DNA from: Phycicoccus sp. M110.8
GTDB taxonomy: Bacteria > Actinomycetota > Actinomycetes > Actinomycetales > Dermatophilaceae
Direction of reading: 5' to 3'
NCBI RefSeq assembly: GCF_032464895.1
Contig: NZ_JAWDIC010000003.1
Coordinates: 62,001-126,000, forward strand
Length of the DNA: 64,000 nucleotides
The notes under the pieces are model-generated. The model was not told the DNA's origin. It did no database searches and saw only the letters and a list, made by a program, of their open reading frames with translations. Shown in pieces: positions 45,905 through 54,530 of this stretch (position 1 is its first letter; each line of letters begins with the position of its first letter). The translations under genes were made by a program, and so were the position numbers.

Positions 45905-46212
45905 GGATGTCCTCCTACATAGGGATTCCCGACCGGTGTGGACGGGGTGGTCCGGGCGACGCACCGGTCGGCGCGCAGCCCTCCAACGCACAGTGCGTCG
46001 TCGTGTGGCACCCATGAAAGAGCAAGGAGACGGTAAAGGCGACGGTCTGGCACAACCCGAGACAAAAACGTGATCGTCCTGCAGCCGAGTTGAGAGCAGA
46101 TCTTGCGGCGGGGTGCCGATCCGGCCCGTCGCAGGGCATTCCGGCACATTCCGGGACCGGCGTGTCGTGGCTGGTCCCCGGGGCGGGAGGCGCCCTGGTC
46201 TAGCGTGACGGC
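45905..46212. other. Intergenic region between oppA and hisN
   Basis: 308 nt between divergent genes, with no credible ORF. A locally A-rich patch (ACAAAAACG near 46063) may mark the oppA promoter region. TCTAGCGT just before hisN could be a -10 for a nearly leaderless hisN mRNA. Neither is firm. Confidence 0.4.
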
Positions 46213-47004
46213 GTGGCCTACGACGACGACCTGCGGCTCGCCCACGTCCTGGCAGACGCCGTGGAGCGCATCACGATGGCTCGGTTCCGCGCCGAGGACC
46301 TCGTGGTGGAGTCCAAGCCGGACCTCACCCTGGTGAGCGACGCCGACCGCGACGCCGAGGAGCTCATCCGGGCCCAGCTCAAGCGCACCCGCCCCCGCGA
46401 CGCCGTGGAGGGCGAGGAGTTCGAGACCACGGGCCACGGCCCCCGCCGCTGGGTCGTCGACCCGATCGACGGCACCCACAACTTCGTGCGCGGGGTGCCC
46501 GTGTGGGCCACCCTCATCTCCCTGGTCGACAACGAGATGCCCGTCCTCGGGCTCGTCGCGGCTCCCGCCCTGGGCCGGCGCTGGTGGGCCGCCAACGGCT
46601 CGGGGGCGTGGTCCGGGCGCAGCCTCGCGGCGGCCAAGCGCATCTCGGTCTCCCGTGTCTCCCGGCTCGAGGACGCCTCACTGTCCTACTCCAGCCTCAA
46701 GGGGTGGCGCGCCGTCGACCGGTACGACGAGCTGCTCGACCTCACCGACACCTGCTGGCGGACCCGCGCGTACGGCGACTTCTGGTCGTACATGCTCGTC
46801 GCCGAGGGCGCGGCCGACATCGCCGCCGAGCCCGAGCTCGCCGTCCACGACATGGCCGCGCTCGTGCCCATCGTCACCGAGGCGGGCGGCCGCTTCACCT
46901 CCCTCGCCGGCAAGGACGGCCCGTGGGGCGGCAACGCCGTGGCGACCAACGGGCTGCTGCACGACGAGGTCCTCCGGCGCATCGGCACCGACGCCCGGGC
47001 CTGA
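46213..47004 (+). CDS. hisN: Histidinol-phosphatase, inositol-monophosphatase family
   Basis: 263 residues with the metal-site motifs of the IMPase fold: [20 protein letters not shown] and the late AVHDMAAL. In actinomycetes this branch is HisN, the histidinol-phosphate phosphatase; the SYSSLKGW region also fits. GTG start. It often lies near aroA and rsgA in relatives, but here an ECF pair and the opp operon separate them. An inositol-phosphate phosphatase role cannot be excluded. Confidence 0.85.
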   Translation: MAYDDDLRLAHVLADAVERITMARFRAEDLVVESKPDLTLVSDADRDAEELIRAQLKRTRPRDAVEGEEFETTGHGPRRWVVDPIDGTHNFVRGVPVWATLISLVDNEMPVLGLVAAPALGRRWWAANGSGAWSGRSLAAAKRISVSRVSRLEDASLSYSSLKGWRAVDRYDELLDLTDTCWRTRAYGDFWSYMLVAEGAADIAAEPELAVHDMAALVPIVTEAGGRFTSLAGKDGPWGGNAVATNGLLHDEVLRRIGTDARA

Positions 47005-47028
47005 CGGCCCCCGTTCGGTCTCCTCCCC

Positions 47029-48447
47029 TCAGGCGGGGACCACCGCCACCTCGCCGAGCCCCAGCCCGCGCAGCCCCTCGGCGCAGCGCTCCGCGTCGCC
47101 GACGACGACCACGGTCCACTCCCCCGTCACCCAGCGCCGCCAGGCCGCGAGCAGGGCACGGGGGTCCAGCGACCGCATCTGCTCGAGGTTGTCGGTGGTG
47201 AACTGTGTGGTCAGGCCCTCGAGGGACAGCGCTGCCGCCTCGTCGGCCACCGCGTCGGCCGTGGCGAAGCGGCCGGGTGCCGTCTTGCTGATGAAGTCCA
47301 CCCCGGCGCGCACCTCCTCCTCGGCCAGGCCGTCGCCGACCCGCCCGAGGATGTCGAGCAGCAGCTGGACCGACTCGACCGTAGCGTCCGCGCGGACCGA
47401 CCCCGACGTGAGGAAGAGGCCGCCGCGCCGCCGCGGCCGGAAGGCCGAGCGGATGCCGTAGGTGTAGCCCTTCTCCTCGCGCAGGACCGCGTCGACCCGC
47501 GCGTTGGGCGAGCCACCGACGACGAACCCGAGGACGGGGTATGCCGCCCAGCCGCCGTCCGCGCGCCGGTCGGGTCCGGGGCACCCCACGAGCAGCTCGG
47601 ACTGCACCGCACCGGGGCGGTCCACGAGGACGAGGCGCGCACGGTCGCCCGCGAACGCCGGCGCCGCCGGTGCAGGCAGCTCGCGCTGGTGCGGGTTGGA
47701 CCAGCTGCCCAGGCCGGCGGCCGCGAGCGCGGGCACGTCGAGGTCGGCGAGGTCCCCCGCGACGACGACGGTGGCACCGCGTGGGCCCACCTGGCCGCGG
47801 TGGAACTCGGCGACGGCCTCCCGCGTGATGGCGCGGACGGTGGCCGGGGAGCCGCCGGTCGGGCGGGAGGCCCGGTCGCCGGGGTCGAAGATGGTGGCCA
47901 CGAACTGTCGCGCCGCCCGCTGCGGCCCGAGGGCCCGCTCCTGCTCGATCTCGGCCAGCCGGGTCTTCAGGTGCCGGTCGAGCTCGGGCTGGGGGAACAC
48001 CGGGTCGGCGAGCAGTCGGCGCAGCAGGTCGAGCGCCTCGGCGAGACGCCCCTTGGGCACGTCGAGGTCGACCGACAGGCCGGCGTCGGTGACGCCCGCG
48101 CCTATTGCGATTCCCTTGCGCTCGAGGAGCTCGGCGAACTCCTCGGCGCTGTGCTCGGCCGTCCCCTCATCGAGCATCCGCGCCATGATCGTGGCCACGC
48201 CCTCCACCTCGGCAGGCTCCGCCGACAGGGGGAACGGGACGGCGGTGCGGACCGAGACGACGTACTGGCCGGGGATGTCGTAGAGCACGAGCTCGACGCC
48301 GTTGTCCAGGGTGGCCCGGGTGGGGACCGGGAACTGCCACGGCTCGGGCGGCAGGACCGGCGGACGGTCCGTGGTGCCGGCCACGCCGCTCGCCGCGGTC
48401 CCGTGCTCGATGCCGGCGTCGTGGTCGGTGGTGCGGGGGGTGCTCAC
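47029..48447 (-). CDS. M16-family peptidase homologue, non-catalytic subunit
   Basis: 472 residues with two M16 domains. Where active members have HxxEH, this one reads ATIMARMLDEGT, so the zinc site is absent; the R/Y substrate motif KGYTYGIRSAF is kept in the second half. It matches the non-catalytic partner of heterodimeric M16B peptidases. The first ~35 residues are polar. The GTG start overlaps the stop of the catalytic subunit (GTGA), supporting a complex. Confidence 0.88.
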   Translation of the reverse strand: MSTPRTTDHDAGIEHGTAASGVAGTTDRPPVLPPEPWQFPVPTRATLDNGVELVLYDIPGQYVVSVRTAVPFPLSAEPAEVEGVATIMARMLDEGTAEHSAEEFAELLERKGIAIGAGVTDAGLSVDLDVPKGRLAEALDLLRRLLADPVFPQPELDRHLKTRLAEIEQERALGPQRAARQFVATIFDPGDRASRPTGGSPATVRAITREAVAEFHRGQVGPRGATVVVAGDLADLDVPALAAAGLGSWSNPHQRELPAPAAPAFAGDRARLVLVDRPGAVQSELLVGCPGPDRRADGGWAAYPVLGFVVGGSPNARVDAVLREEKGYTYGIRSAFRPRRRGGLFLTSGSVRADATVESVQLLLDILGRVGDGLAEEEVRAGVDFISKTAPGRFATADAVADEAAALSLEGLTTQFTTDNLEQMRSLDPRALLAAWRRWVTGEWTVVVVGDAERCAEGLRGLGLGEVAVVPA

Positions 48448-49727
48448 GCGGCGTCCTCCTGGGCCTGGACGAGGTGTCGGACCACGGCCCGGTGCTCCGG
48501 GCGCAGCCAGGCGTCCGCGGCGGCCCGCACCTCGTCGGCGGTCACGGTGGCGAGTCGGTCGAGGAAGGTGTTCACGAACTGCGGGTCGCCGTGGAGCAGG
48601 ACGTGCTGGCTGATCAGGTCGGCCCGCTCCTCCTGCCCGGCGAGGGCCGACAGCCACGAGCGCTCGGACTGGGCCAGGGCGGACTCGAGCTCGACGTCGG
48701 TGGGCCCCTGCGCGGCGAAGCGCTCGAGCTCCTCGACCACGGCGGCCTCGATCTCCTCCGGGTCGTGGCCCTCGGCGACGTCGACGACCAGGAAGCCCAG
48801 CGACGCACCGTCGACGAACCCCATGGTGTGGGCCTGGACCGAGTTGGCGGCCTGCTCGCGCCGGACCAGGCGCTGCACCAGCCGCGAGGTCGTCAGGCCA
48901 CCGAGCGTGTCGACGGCCAGCGCGGCCGCGAAGAACTCGTGGGTGTTGTCGACCGGCAGCCGGAAGGCGACGTGCAGCCGGTCGTTCGGGACGGCGCCGG
49001 GGCGGTCGACGCGGACCGGGGCGTCGAGCGGCCGGAGCTGCGGGAGGTTGTCCCGGGGCGGGGAGGCGGACGCCGGGAGCGGGCCGAAGTAGCGCTCGGC
49101 CGCGGCGAACCCCTCCTCCGGCGTCAGGTCGCCGACCAGGGTGAGCACGGTGTTGTTGGGCCCGTAGTAGTGACGGAAGAAGGCGTGCACGTCCTGCAGG
49201 CTGGCGGCGTCGAGGTCCTCCATGGACCCGATCGTCGGGTGGTGGTACGGGTGGCCGGCAGGGAACGTCGCGGCATACACCTCGATGAGGGCGTTGCCGT
49301 AGGGGACGTTGTCGTACCGCTGGCGCTTCTCCTCCTTGACCACGTCACGCTGGTTGTCGAGGTTCTCCTGGGTCACGGCGTCCAGCAGGTGGCCGTGCCG
49401 GTCGGCCTCCATCCACAGGGCCAGCTCGTAGGCGCCCTTCGGCACCGTCTCGAAGTAGTTGGTGCGGTCGAACCACGTGGTGGCGTTGAGCCGGCCGCCC
49501 TCGGCCATGAGCCGGGCGAAGTGCTCGCCGCTGGCGACGTTGCGCGAGCCCTGGAACATGAGGTGCTCGAACAGGTGCGCCAGCCCGGTGCGGCCGGGCA
49601 CCTCGTGGCGCGACCCGACGTCGACCCACAGGTTGACGGTCACCATGGGCACGCTGCTGTCGGGCGAGACGACGACGCGCAGCCCGTTGTCGAGGGTGCG
49701 CTCGTGGATGGGGTACTCCAGCGGCAT
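48444..49727 (-). CDS. M16-family zinc peptidase, catalytic subunit
   Basis: 427 residues. The inverted zinc motif H51-L-F-E54-H55 (AHLFEHLMF) is intact, with a downstream Glu in the DVVKEEKRQR region as the third ligand. Two M16 domains follow. There is no signal peptide, so it is cytosolic; family members degrade peptides or process small secreted or pro-peptides. Coupled by GTGA overlap to the non-catalytic partner. Confidence 0.92.
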   Translation of the reverse strand: MPLEYPIHERTLDNGLRVVVSPDSSVPMVTVNLWVDVGSRHEVPGRTGLAHLFEHLMFQGSRNVASGEHFARLMAEGGRLNATTWFDRTNYFETVPKGAYELALWMEADRHGHLLDAVTQENLDNQRDVVKEEKRQRYDNVPYGNALIEVYAATFPAGHPYHHPTIGSMEDLDAASLQDVHAFFRHYYGPNNTVLTLVGDLTPEEGFAAAERYFGPLPASASPPRDNLPQLRPLDAPVRVDRPGAVPNDRLHVAFRLPVDNTHEFFAAALAVDTLGGLTTSRLVQRLVRREQAANSVQAHTMGFVDGASLGFLVVDVAEGHDPEEIEAAVVEELERFAAQGPTDVELESALAQSERSWLSALAGQEERADLISQHVLLHGDPQFVNTFLDRLATVTADEVRAAADAWLRPEHRAVVRHLVQAQEDAA

Positions 49728-49788
49728 GCCAGCACCCTACGTGCCGGGCACGGCCCGCGAGGGCCGGTCCGGCGGTTGCCGCCGGGCG

Positions 49789-51213
49789 TCAGAGCGTGCG
49801 GCTGGCCTCGTCGCGGGCCTGGGCCACCGACTGCACCGGGGGCCGCTTGTCCGCGGGGACGCGCGGCAGGGACGGGGCGTACGCCTCACCCAGCTGCTCG
49901 ATCGCGGTGCGGGCGAACACCTGCTGCTCGGTGACGGTGCGCTCCGAGCGGCCCCGGCCGAGGAAGCTGACCGCCCAGTGCAGCAGCGTGGTCAGCCGGT
50001 GCTTGAAGCCGATGATGTAGACGAGGTGGACCGCCAGCCACAGCACCCACGCGACGAAGCCGCCGAAGTGCAGCTTGCCGATCGAGGCGACCGCGCTGAA
50101 CCGCGAGATCGTCGCCATCGACCCCTTGTCCTTGTACTGGAACGGGCCCTGCGCGGGGCGTCCCGCGAGGCGGCGCTTGATCGACTCCGCGGCATACCGG
50201 GCGCCCTGGATGGCCACCTGGGCCACGCCCGGGTACCCCTTGAGCGAGGCCATGTCACCGACGACGTAGACTTCGGGGTGCCCCGGGAGGGTCAGGTCGT
50301 CGTTGACCTCGATGCGGCCGGCGCGGTCGAGGGCCGCACCGGACTGCTCGGCCAGCTGCGCCCCGAGCTCGGACGCCTGGACGCCGGCGGCCCACACCTT
50401 GGTGACCGACTCGATCCGCCGGGTCGTGCCGTCCTTGTCCTTGACCTCGATGCCGGTGGCGTCGACGTTGGTCACCATCGCGCCGAGCTGGACCTCGACG
50501 CCGATCTCCGCCAGCCGCTTCTGCGCCTTGGTGCCCAGCTGGTCACCGAAGGCGGGCAGCACCTGCGGCGCCGCGTCGAGCAGGATGATGCGCGCCGAGG
50601 CCGTGTCGATCCGGCGGAAGTCGTGCCGCAGGGTGCGCCGGGAGAGCTCGGCGATCTGGCCGGCCATCTCCACGCCTGTGGGGCCGGCGCCCACGACCAC
50701 GAAGGTCATGAGGCGCTCGATCTCCTTGGGGGTGCTGGCCAGCTCGGCGTACTCGAACGCCCCGAAGATCCGGCCGCGCAGCTCGAGGGCGTCGTCGATC
50801 GACTTCATGCCAGGGGCGTACGTCGCGAACTGGTCGTTGCCGAAGTAGGACTGGCCGGCTCCGGCCGCGACGATGAGGGAGTCGTACGGCGTCACGGTGT
50901 CGCGGTCCAGCACCCGCGAGGTGACGGTGCGGGCCTCGAGGTCGATGTGGGTGACGGTGCCCAGCACGACCCGGGCGTTGGCCTGGCGCGCCAGCACCTC
51001 TCGCGTCGACGGCGCGATCTCGCCCTCGGACAGGATGCCGGTGGCCACCTGGTAGAGCAGGGGCTGGAAGAGGTGGTGGGTGGTCTTGGCGACCAGCGTG
51101 ATGTCCACGTCGGCACGCTTGAGCGCCTGGGTGCCGAACAGGCCCCCGAAGCCCGACCCGATGACGACGACCCGGTGGCGCGGGGCGGTGGTCCCATCCT
51201 GCTGCGACGACAT
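49789..51213 (-). CDS. ndh: Type II NADH dehydrogenase
   Basis: 474 residues. FAD-binding GSGFGGLFGTQAL at the N-terminus, VVVGAGPTGVEMAGQIAEL for NADH, and YVVGDMASLKG for FAD in the C-terminal part. A hydrophobic segment (AWVLWLAVHLVYIIGF) near residue 390 attaches it to the inner membrane face. It passes electrons from NADH to menaquinone without pumping protons. Monocistronic. Confidence 0.93.
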   Translation of the reverse strand: MSSQQDGTTAPRHRVVVIGSGFGGLFGTQALKRADVDITLVAKTTHHLFQPLLYQVATGILSEGEIAPSTREVLARQANARVVLGTVTHIDLEARTVTSRVLDRDTVTPYDSLIVAAGAGQSYFGNDQFATYAPGMKSIDDALELRGRIFGAFEYAELASTPKEIERLMTFVVVGAGPTGVEMAGQIAELSRRTLRHDFRRIDTASARIILLDAAPQVLPAFGDQLGTKAQKRLAEIGVEVQLGAMVTNVDATGIEVKDKDGTTRRIESVTKVWAAGVQASELGAQLAEQSGAALDRAGRIEVNDDLTLPGHPEVYVVGDMASLKGYPGVAQVAIQGARYAAESIKRRLAGRPAQGPFQYKDKGSMATISRFSAVASIGKLHFGGFVAWVLWLAVHLVYIIGFKHRLTTLLHWAVSFLGRGRSERTVTEQQVFARTAIEQLGEAYAPSLPRVPADKRPPVQSVAQARDEASRTL

Positions 51214-51238
51214 ACCAACACTCTCCTGTCAAAGACGA

Positions 51239-51276
51239 AGGACGGCCACCCGGGTTGTCCCCCCGGGCGCCGTCCT
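51239..51276 (-). terminator. Stem-loop between ogt and ndh
   Basis: An 8-bp outer stem (AGGACGGC/GCCGTCCT) plus a CCCGGG inner pair. On the minus strand it lies 120 nt after the ogt stop and 26 nt before the ndh start. It could end the upstream operon or sit in the ndh leader. Confidence 0.5.
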
Positions 51277-51395
51277 CGATGACGCCTTGCACTCGTGTCA
51301 ACCACGCTAGTGGCCGCGGTATGCCGGGTCACGACACCCCCCGTGCCGGGTGCGACGGGGATCACGTCCGGCGCCCCTGGCGTCTCGCGGGCTGG

Positions 51396-51893
51396 TCAGA
51401 AGAGCCGCTGGGCGCGGGTCTCCTCGGACTCCTCGAGGGCGAGGAGGAACCGCTTGCGGTCCAGTCCCCCGGCGTAGCCGACCAGGCTGCCGTCGGCGCC
51501 GATCACCCGGTGGCAGGGCACGACGATGGCGATCGGGTTGCGGCCGTTGGCGAAGCCGACCGCCTGGCTGAGGTTGACGTCGCCCAGCGCGCGGGCGAGG
51601 TCGCCGTAGGAGCGGGTCTGGCCGTAGGGGATCTCGCGCAGCAGGGCCCACACGCGCTGCTTGAACTCGTCCCCGCGCGGGGCCAGCGGCAGGTCGAAGT
51701 CGGTGCGCTCGCGGGCGAAGTACTCGGTGAGCTGGCGGACCGCCTCGGCCCCGGCCGCGTCGTCGCGCTCCCCCAGCTCAGCGGGGTCCGGCGCGTGCTT
51801 CTGGCTGTAGGTCATGACCCGGGTGACCGCGCCGTCCTGCGACACGATCGTCACGTCGCCGATCGGCGACGGCATGACGGTGTGGGTGGGCAC
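51396..51893 (-). CDS. ogt: Methylated-DNA--protein-cysteine methyltransferase
   Basis: About 165 residues. The acceptor cysteine is in IVVPCHRVIG; GYAGGLDRKRFLL and the helix-turn-helix region EFKQRVWALLREIPYGQTRSY are all present. It removes alkyl groups from O6-guanine by a suicide reaction. Starts at GTG 51893 or 51911 are both open and neither has a good ribosome site. It follows the HIT gene by about 50 nt and may be the end of the lipid/light operon. Confidence 0.92.
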   Translation of the reverse strand: MPTHTVMPSPIGDVTIVSQDGAVTRVMTYSQKHAPDPAELGERDDAAGAEAVRQLTEYFARERTDFDLPLAPRGDEFKQRVWALLREIPYGQTRSYGDLARALGDVNLSQAVGFANGRNPIAIVVPCHRVIGADGSLVGYAGGLDRKRFLLALEESEETRAQRLF

Positions 51894-51950
51894 GAGCCGA
51901 TTGTGTCGCACGGCACCGACAGCGCGGGACTGCCCGACGCCGGTCCCGGT

Positions 51951-52379
51951 CTACCCGGCAGGCGGCTCGATCGCGGCTGCCAGCCGGGCGGCATACTCCT
52001 GCGCCTCCTCGTCGGAGGCGTAGCGGGTGCGCGGCCAGAAGAACCCGCGCAGGCCGTCCCCCTTCGTCCGGGGCACGACGTGCCAGTGCAGGTGCGGCAC
52101 CGACTGGGAGACGACGTTGTTGGCAGCGACGAACGACCCCTGGGAGCCGAGGCCCACCGGCATCGCCGCGGCCGTGCGCTGCACCGCCCCCATCAGCGTG
52201 GGCAGCAGCTCGCGCGGCAGGTCGGGGAGGGTGTCGACGTGGACCCTCGGCACGAGCAGGACGTGGCCCTTGAACAGGGGCCGCGTGTCCAGGAAGCCGA
52301 GCACCAGCGGCTCGTCGAGCACCGTGAAGGACGGCACCGCGCCGTCGACGATCCGGCAGAAGAGGCAGTCGTCGGGCAC
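51951..52379 (-). CDS. HIT family nucleotide hydrolase
   Basis: 142 residues. The histidine triad is PHLHWHVVPR, with an N-terminal CLFCRIVDG zinc-type pair. Such proteins hydrolyse AMP-linked nucleotides. The GTG at 52379 gives the usual family start (VPDDCLFCRI). It begins 10 nt after the DUF1295 stop, so it is probably on the same transcript. The connection to lipid chemistry is unknown. Confidence 0.9.
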   Translation of the reverse strand: MPDDCLFCRIVDGAVPSFTVLDEPLVLGFLDTRPLFKGHVLLVPRVHVDTLPDLPRELLPTLMGAVQRTAAAMPVGLGSQGSFVAANNVVSQSVPHLHWHVVPRTKGDGLRGFFWPRTRYASDEEAQEYAARLAAAIEPPAG

Positions 52380-52389
52380 GCGAGCGACC

Positions 52390-53208
52390 CTATCCCCGCT
52401 CGGCTCCCGGAGCCCGGCGCGGCGGCCGGGGCAGGAAGTAGCTCGTCCGTTGCTGGTACTCGCGGTAGCCGGGGCGCTCGGCCATGTGCCGCTCGAGCAG
52501 CTTGGCACCGGTGCCGTAGACGAGGAAGTAGGTCATGACGACGGGCGAGAGCACCGTCAGCACCCCCGGCCACGCGCTGGCCGCAACGAGGAACAGGCCC
52601 CACCAGACGCTGGAGTCGCCGAAGTAGTTCGGGTGGCGCGTCCAGGACCACAGGCCGCGGTCCATGACCTTGCCCTTGTTCGCGGGGTCGGCCTTGAAGC
52701 GCGCGAGCTGGGCGTCGCCGACCGCCTCGAAGCTGACGCCGAGGAGCCAGAGCAGGACACCGACGACCGCGACCCACACCACTCCGTCGCCGGCCGCCGC
52801 ACTGACTTGCAGCGGCAGGGAGACGAACCACAGCGCGGCGCCCTGCACGGCGTAGACCTTGCGGATCGCGACGAGGGTCGGGTTGCCGCTCTCCTTCTCG
52901 AGCATCTCGGCGTAGCGGGGGTCCTCCCCCTTGCCGGCGTTGCGGCGGGTGACGTGCCAGGCGAGCCGCAGCCCCCACACAGCGACCAGCACGAGCACCA
53001 GCACCCGGCGCCAGCCGGCGCCGTCGCCGACGAGCGCCGAGACCAGGGCGACCAGGACGAACCCCAGCCCCCAGGTCGTGTCGACGACGCTCACCCGGCC
53101 CTGCCGGTGCCCCACGACCGCGGTGACGGCCATCAGCAGGACGAGGGCGAGCAGCGACGAGCCGGTGACCGCCCAGAAGCTCCCGAGGTCGAAGCCCATC
53201 CCGCTCAC
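52390..53208 (-). CDS. DUF1295 membrane protein (steroid-reductase-like fold)
   Basis: 272 residues with about six or seven membrane segments and the conserved C-terminal block LWSWTRHPNYFGDSSVWWG, also found in isoprenylcysteine methyltransferases and 5-alpha-reductase-like proteins. The GTG at 53208 overlaps the preceding stop (GTGA); an ATG three codons later is possible. Last of the five tightly overlapping genes. It may reduce a double bond in a modified fatty acid, which is an inference from the fold and the neighbours. Confidence 0.85.
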   Translation of the reverse strand: MSGMGFDLGSFWAVTGSSLLALVLLMAVTAVVGHRQGRVSVVDTTWGLGFVLVALVSALVGDGAGWRRVLVLVLVAVWGLRLAWHVTRRNAGKGEDPRYAEMLEKESGNPTLVAIRKVYAVQGAALWFVSLPLQVSAAAGDGVVWVAVVGVLLWLLGVSFEAVGDAQLARFKADPANKGKVMDRGLWSWTRHPNYFGDSSVWWGLFLVAASAWPGVLTVLSPVVMTYFLVYGTGAKLLERHMAERPGYREYQQRTSYFLPRPPRRAPGAERG

Positions 53209-54530
53209 GACCACCCGCCGGGGCGGACCGGCTCGACGTCGGACCGGCCGGCCGCTCCGGGACGCACGGCGAGGATCTGGTCGACCCCCATGCGTCCGTC
53301 GCGGAACGCCATCGACCCACCCACGAGGTAGAGCCGCCAGACGCGGGCGATCTCCTCGCCGACGAGGGCCACGGCACGGTCCCAGTTGGCCTCGAACGTG
53401 TCGTGCCACGCGTCGACCGTGCGGACGTAGTGCTCGCGCAGGGCGTGCACGTCGCGCACCTCGAGGCCGGACTCCTCGATCAGCGCGACCGTGTCGCCCA
53501 CCGGCCGCATGTGCATGTCGGGCGCGATGAACTGCTCGATGAACGGTCCCCCGCCCGGGTGGCGCCCCCGGCGCGACATCTGCTGGACGAGGACCCGGCC
53601 GCCGGGCCGGACGGCGTCGTGCAGGACCCTGGCGTAGGTCGGGTAGTTCCGCTGGCCGACGTGCTCGCCCATCTCGAGCGAGACGACGGCGTCGAAGCCG
53701 GTGTCCGGGACGTCGCGGTAGTCCTGCAGCCGGATCTCGACCCGGTCCTGCAGGCCCCGCTCGCGGATGCGGGCGTCGATGAATCGCTTCTGCTCGGCGG
53801 CGATGGTGACGCCGGTGACCTGCGCGCCGAAGTGCTCGGCGGCATACAGGCTCATCGATCCCCAGCCGCACCCGACGTCGAGCAGCCGCGAGCCCTCGCG
53901 CAGGCCGAGCTTGTGGCCCACGAGCTCGAACTTGTCGCGCTGGGCGTCCTCGACGGTGTAGTCCGGGTCGTCGGAGCGCCAGTAGCCGCACGAGTACGCC
54001 AGGTGCGGGTCGAGGATCAGCTGGTAGAAGTCGTTGGACAGGTCGTAGTGGTGCGAGATCGCGGCCCGGTCGCGGCGCAGGCTGTGCAGCCGGCCCTTGA
54101 CGACCGCCTGGCTCGCGGGCGGGGGCAGCGGGCGCCCGAGGACGCCGGCGTTGCGGGCGAGCCGCACCACCCCGGCCGCCACCGACGGAGTCGGCCGTAT
54201 GCCGCTGAGCCCGCGCTCCTGCGCCACCGACCACACGTGCGTGAGGGCATGGTCGAGGTCGCCCTCGACGTCGAGCTCCCCCGTGACGTACGCCTGCGCG
54301 GCGCCCAGCTCGCCGGGGTGCCGCAGCAGCCGGCGCAGGGCGCGCGGTGACCGGACGACGACCCGGGGCGCGTCGACCGGGCCGGCGCTGCTGCCGTCCC
54401 AGAGGGTGAGGTGGACCGGGAGCTCCCCGCCCACGACCGGGGCGAGCGCCTCCGCGAACTGGCCTGCGAGGCCCGAACCTCTTGCGGCAGAACGCGACTC
54501 GGGTGCGCGGGGGGAGTCGAGCGTGGTCAC
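53205..54530 (-). CDS. Cyclopropane-fatty-acyl-phospholipid synthase family methyltransferase B
   Basis: 441 residues. SAM site LDVGCGWGSMSLYAAEHF, the phospholipid-binding HHYDLSNDFYQLIL and HMRPVGDTVALIEESGLEV fit the CFA synthase/mycolic methyltransferase family that methylates double bonds of membrane lipids. An N-terminal ~110-residue domain precedes the catalytic core, as in classical Cfa proteins. GTG start overlapping the first CFA gene (GTGA). It differs clearly from its neighbour and so may add methyl groups at a different stage or position. Confidence 0.9.
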   Translation of the reverse strand: MTTLDSPRAPESRSAARGSGLAGQFAEALAPVVGGELPVHLTLWDGSSAGPVDAPRVVVRSPRALRRLLRHPGELGAAQAYVTGELDVEGDLDHALTHVWSVAQERGLSGIRPTPSVAAGVVRLARNAGVLGRPLPPPASQAVVKGRLHSLRRDRAAISHHYDLSNDFYQLILDPHLAYSCGYWRSDDPDYTVEDAQRDKFELVGHKLGLREGSRLLDVGCGWGSMSLYAAEHFGAQVTGVTIAAEQKRFIDARIRERGLQDRVEIRLQDYRDVPDTGFDAVVSLEMGEHVGQRNYPTYARVLHDAVRPGGRVLVQQMSRRGRHPGGGPFIEQFIAPDMHMRPVGDTVALIEESGLEVRDVHALREHYVRTVDAWHDTFEANWDRAVALVGEEIARVWRLYLVGGSMAFRDGRMGVDQILAVRPGAAGRSDVEPVRPGGWS

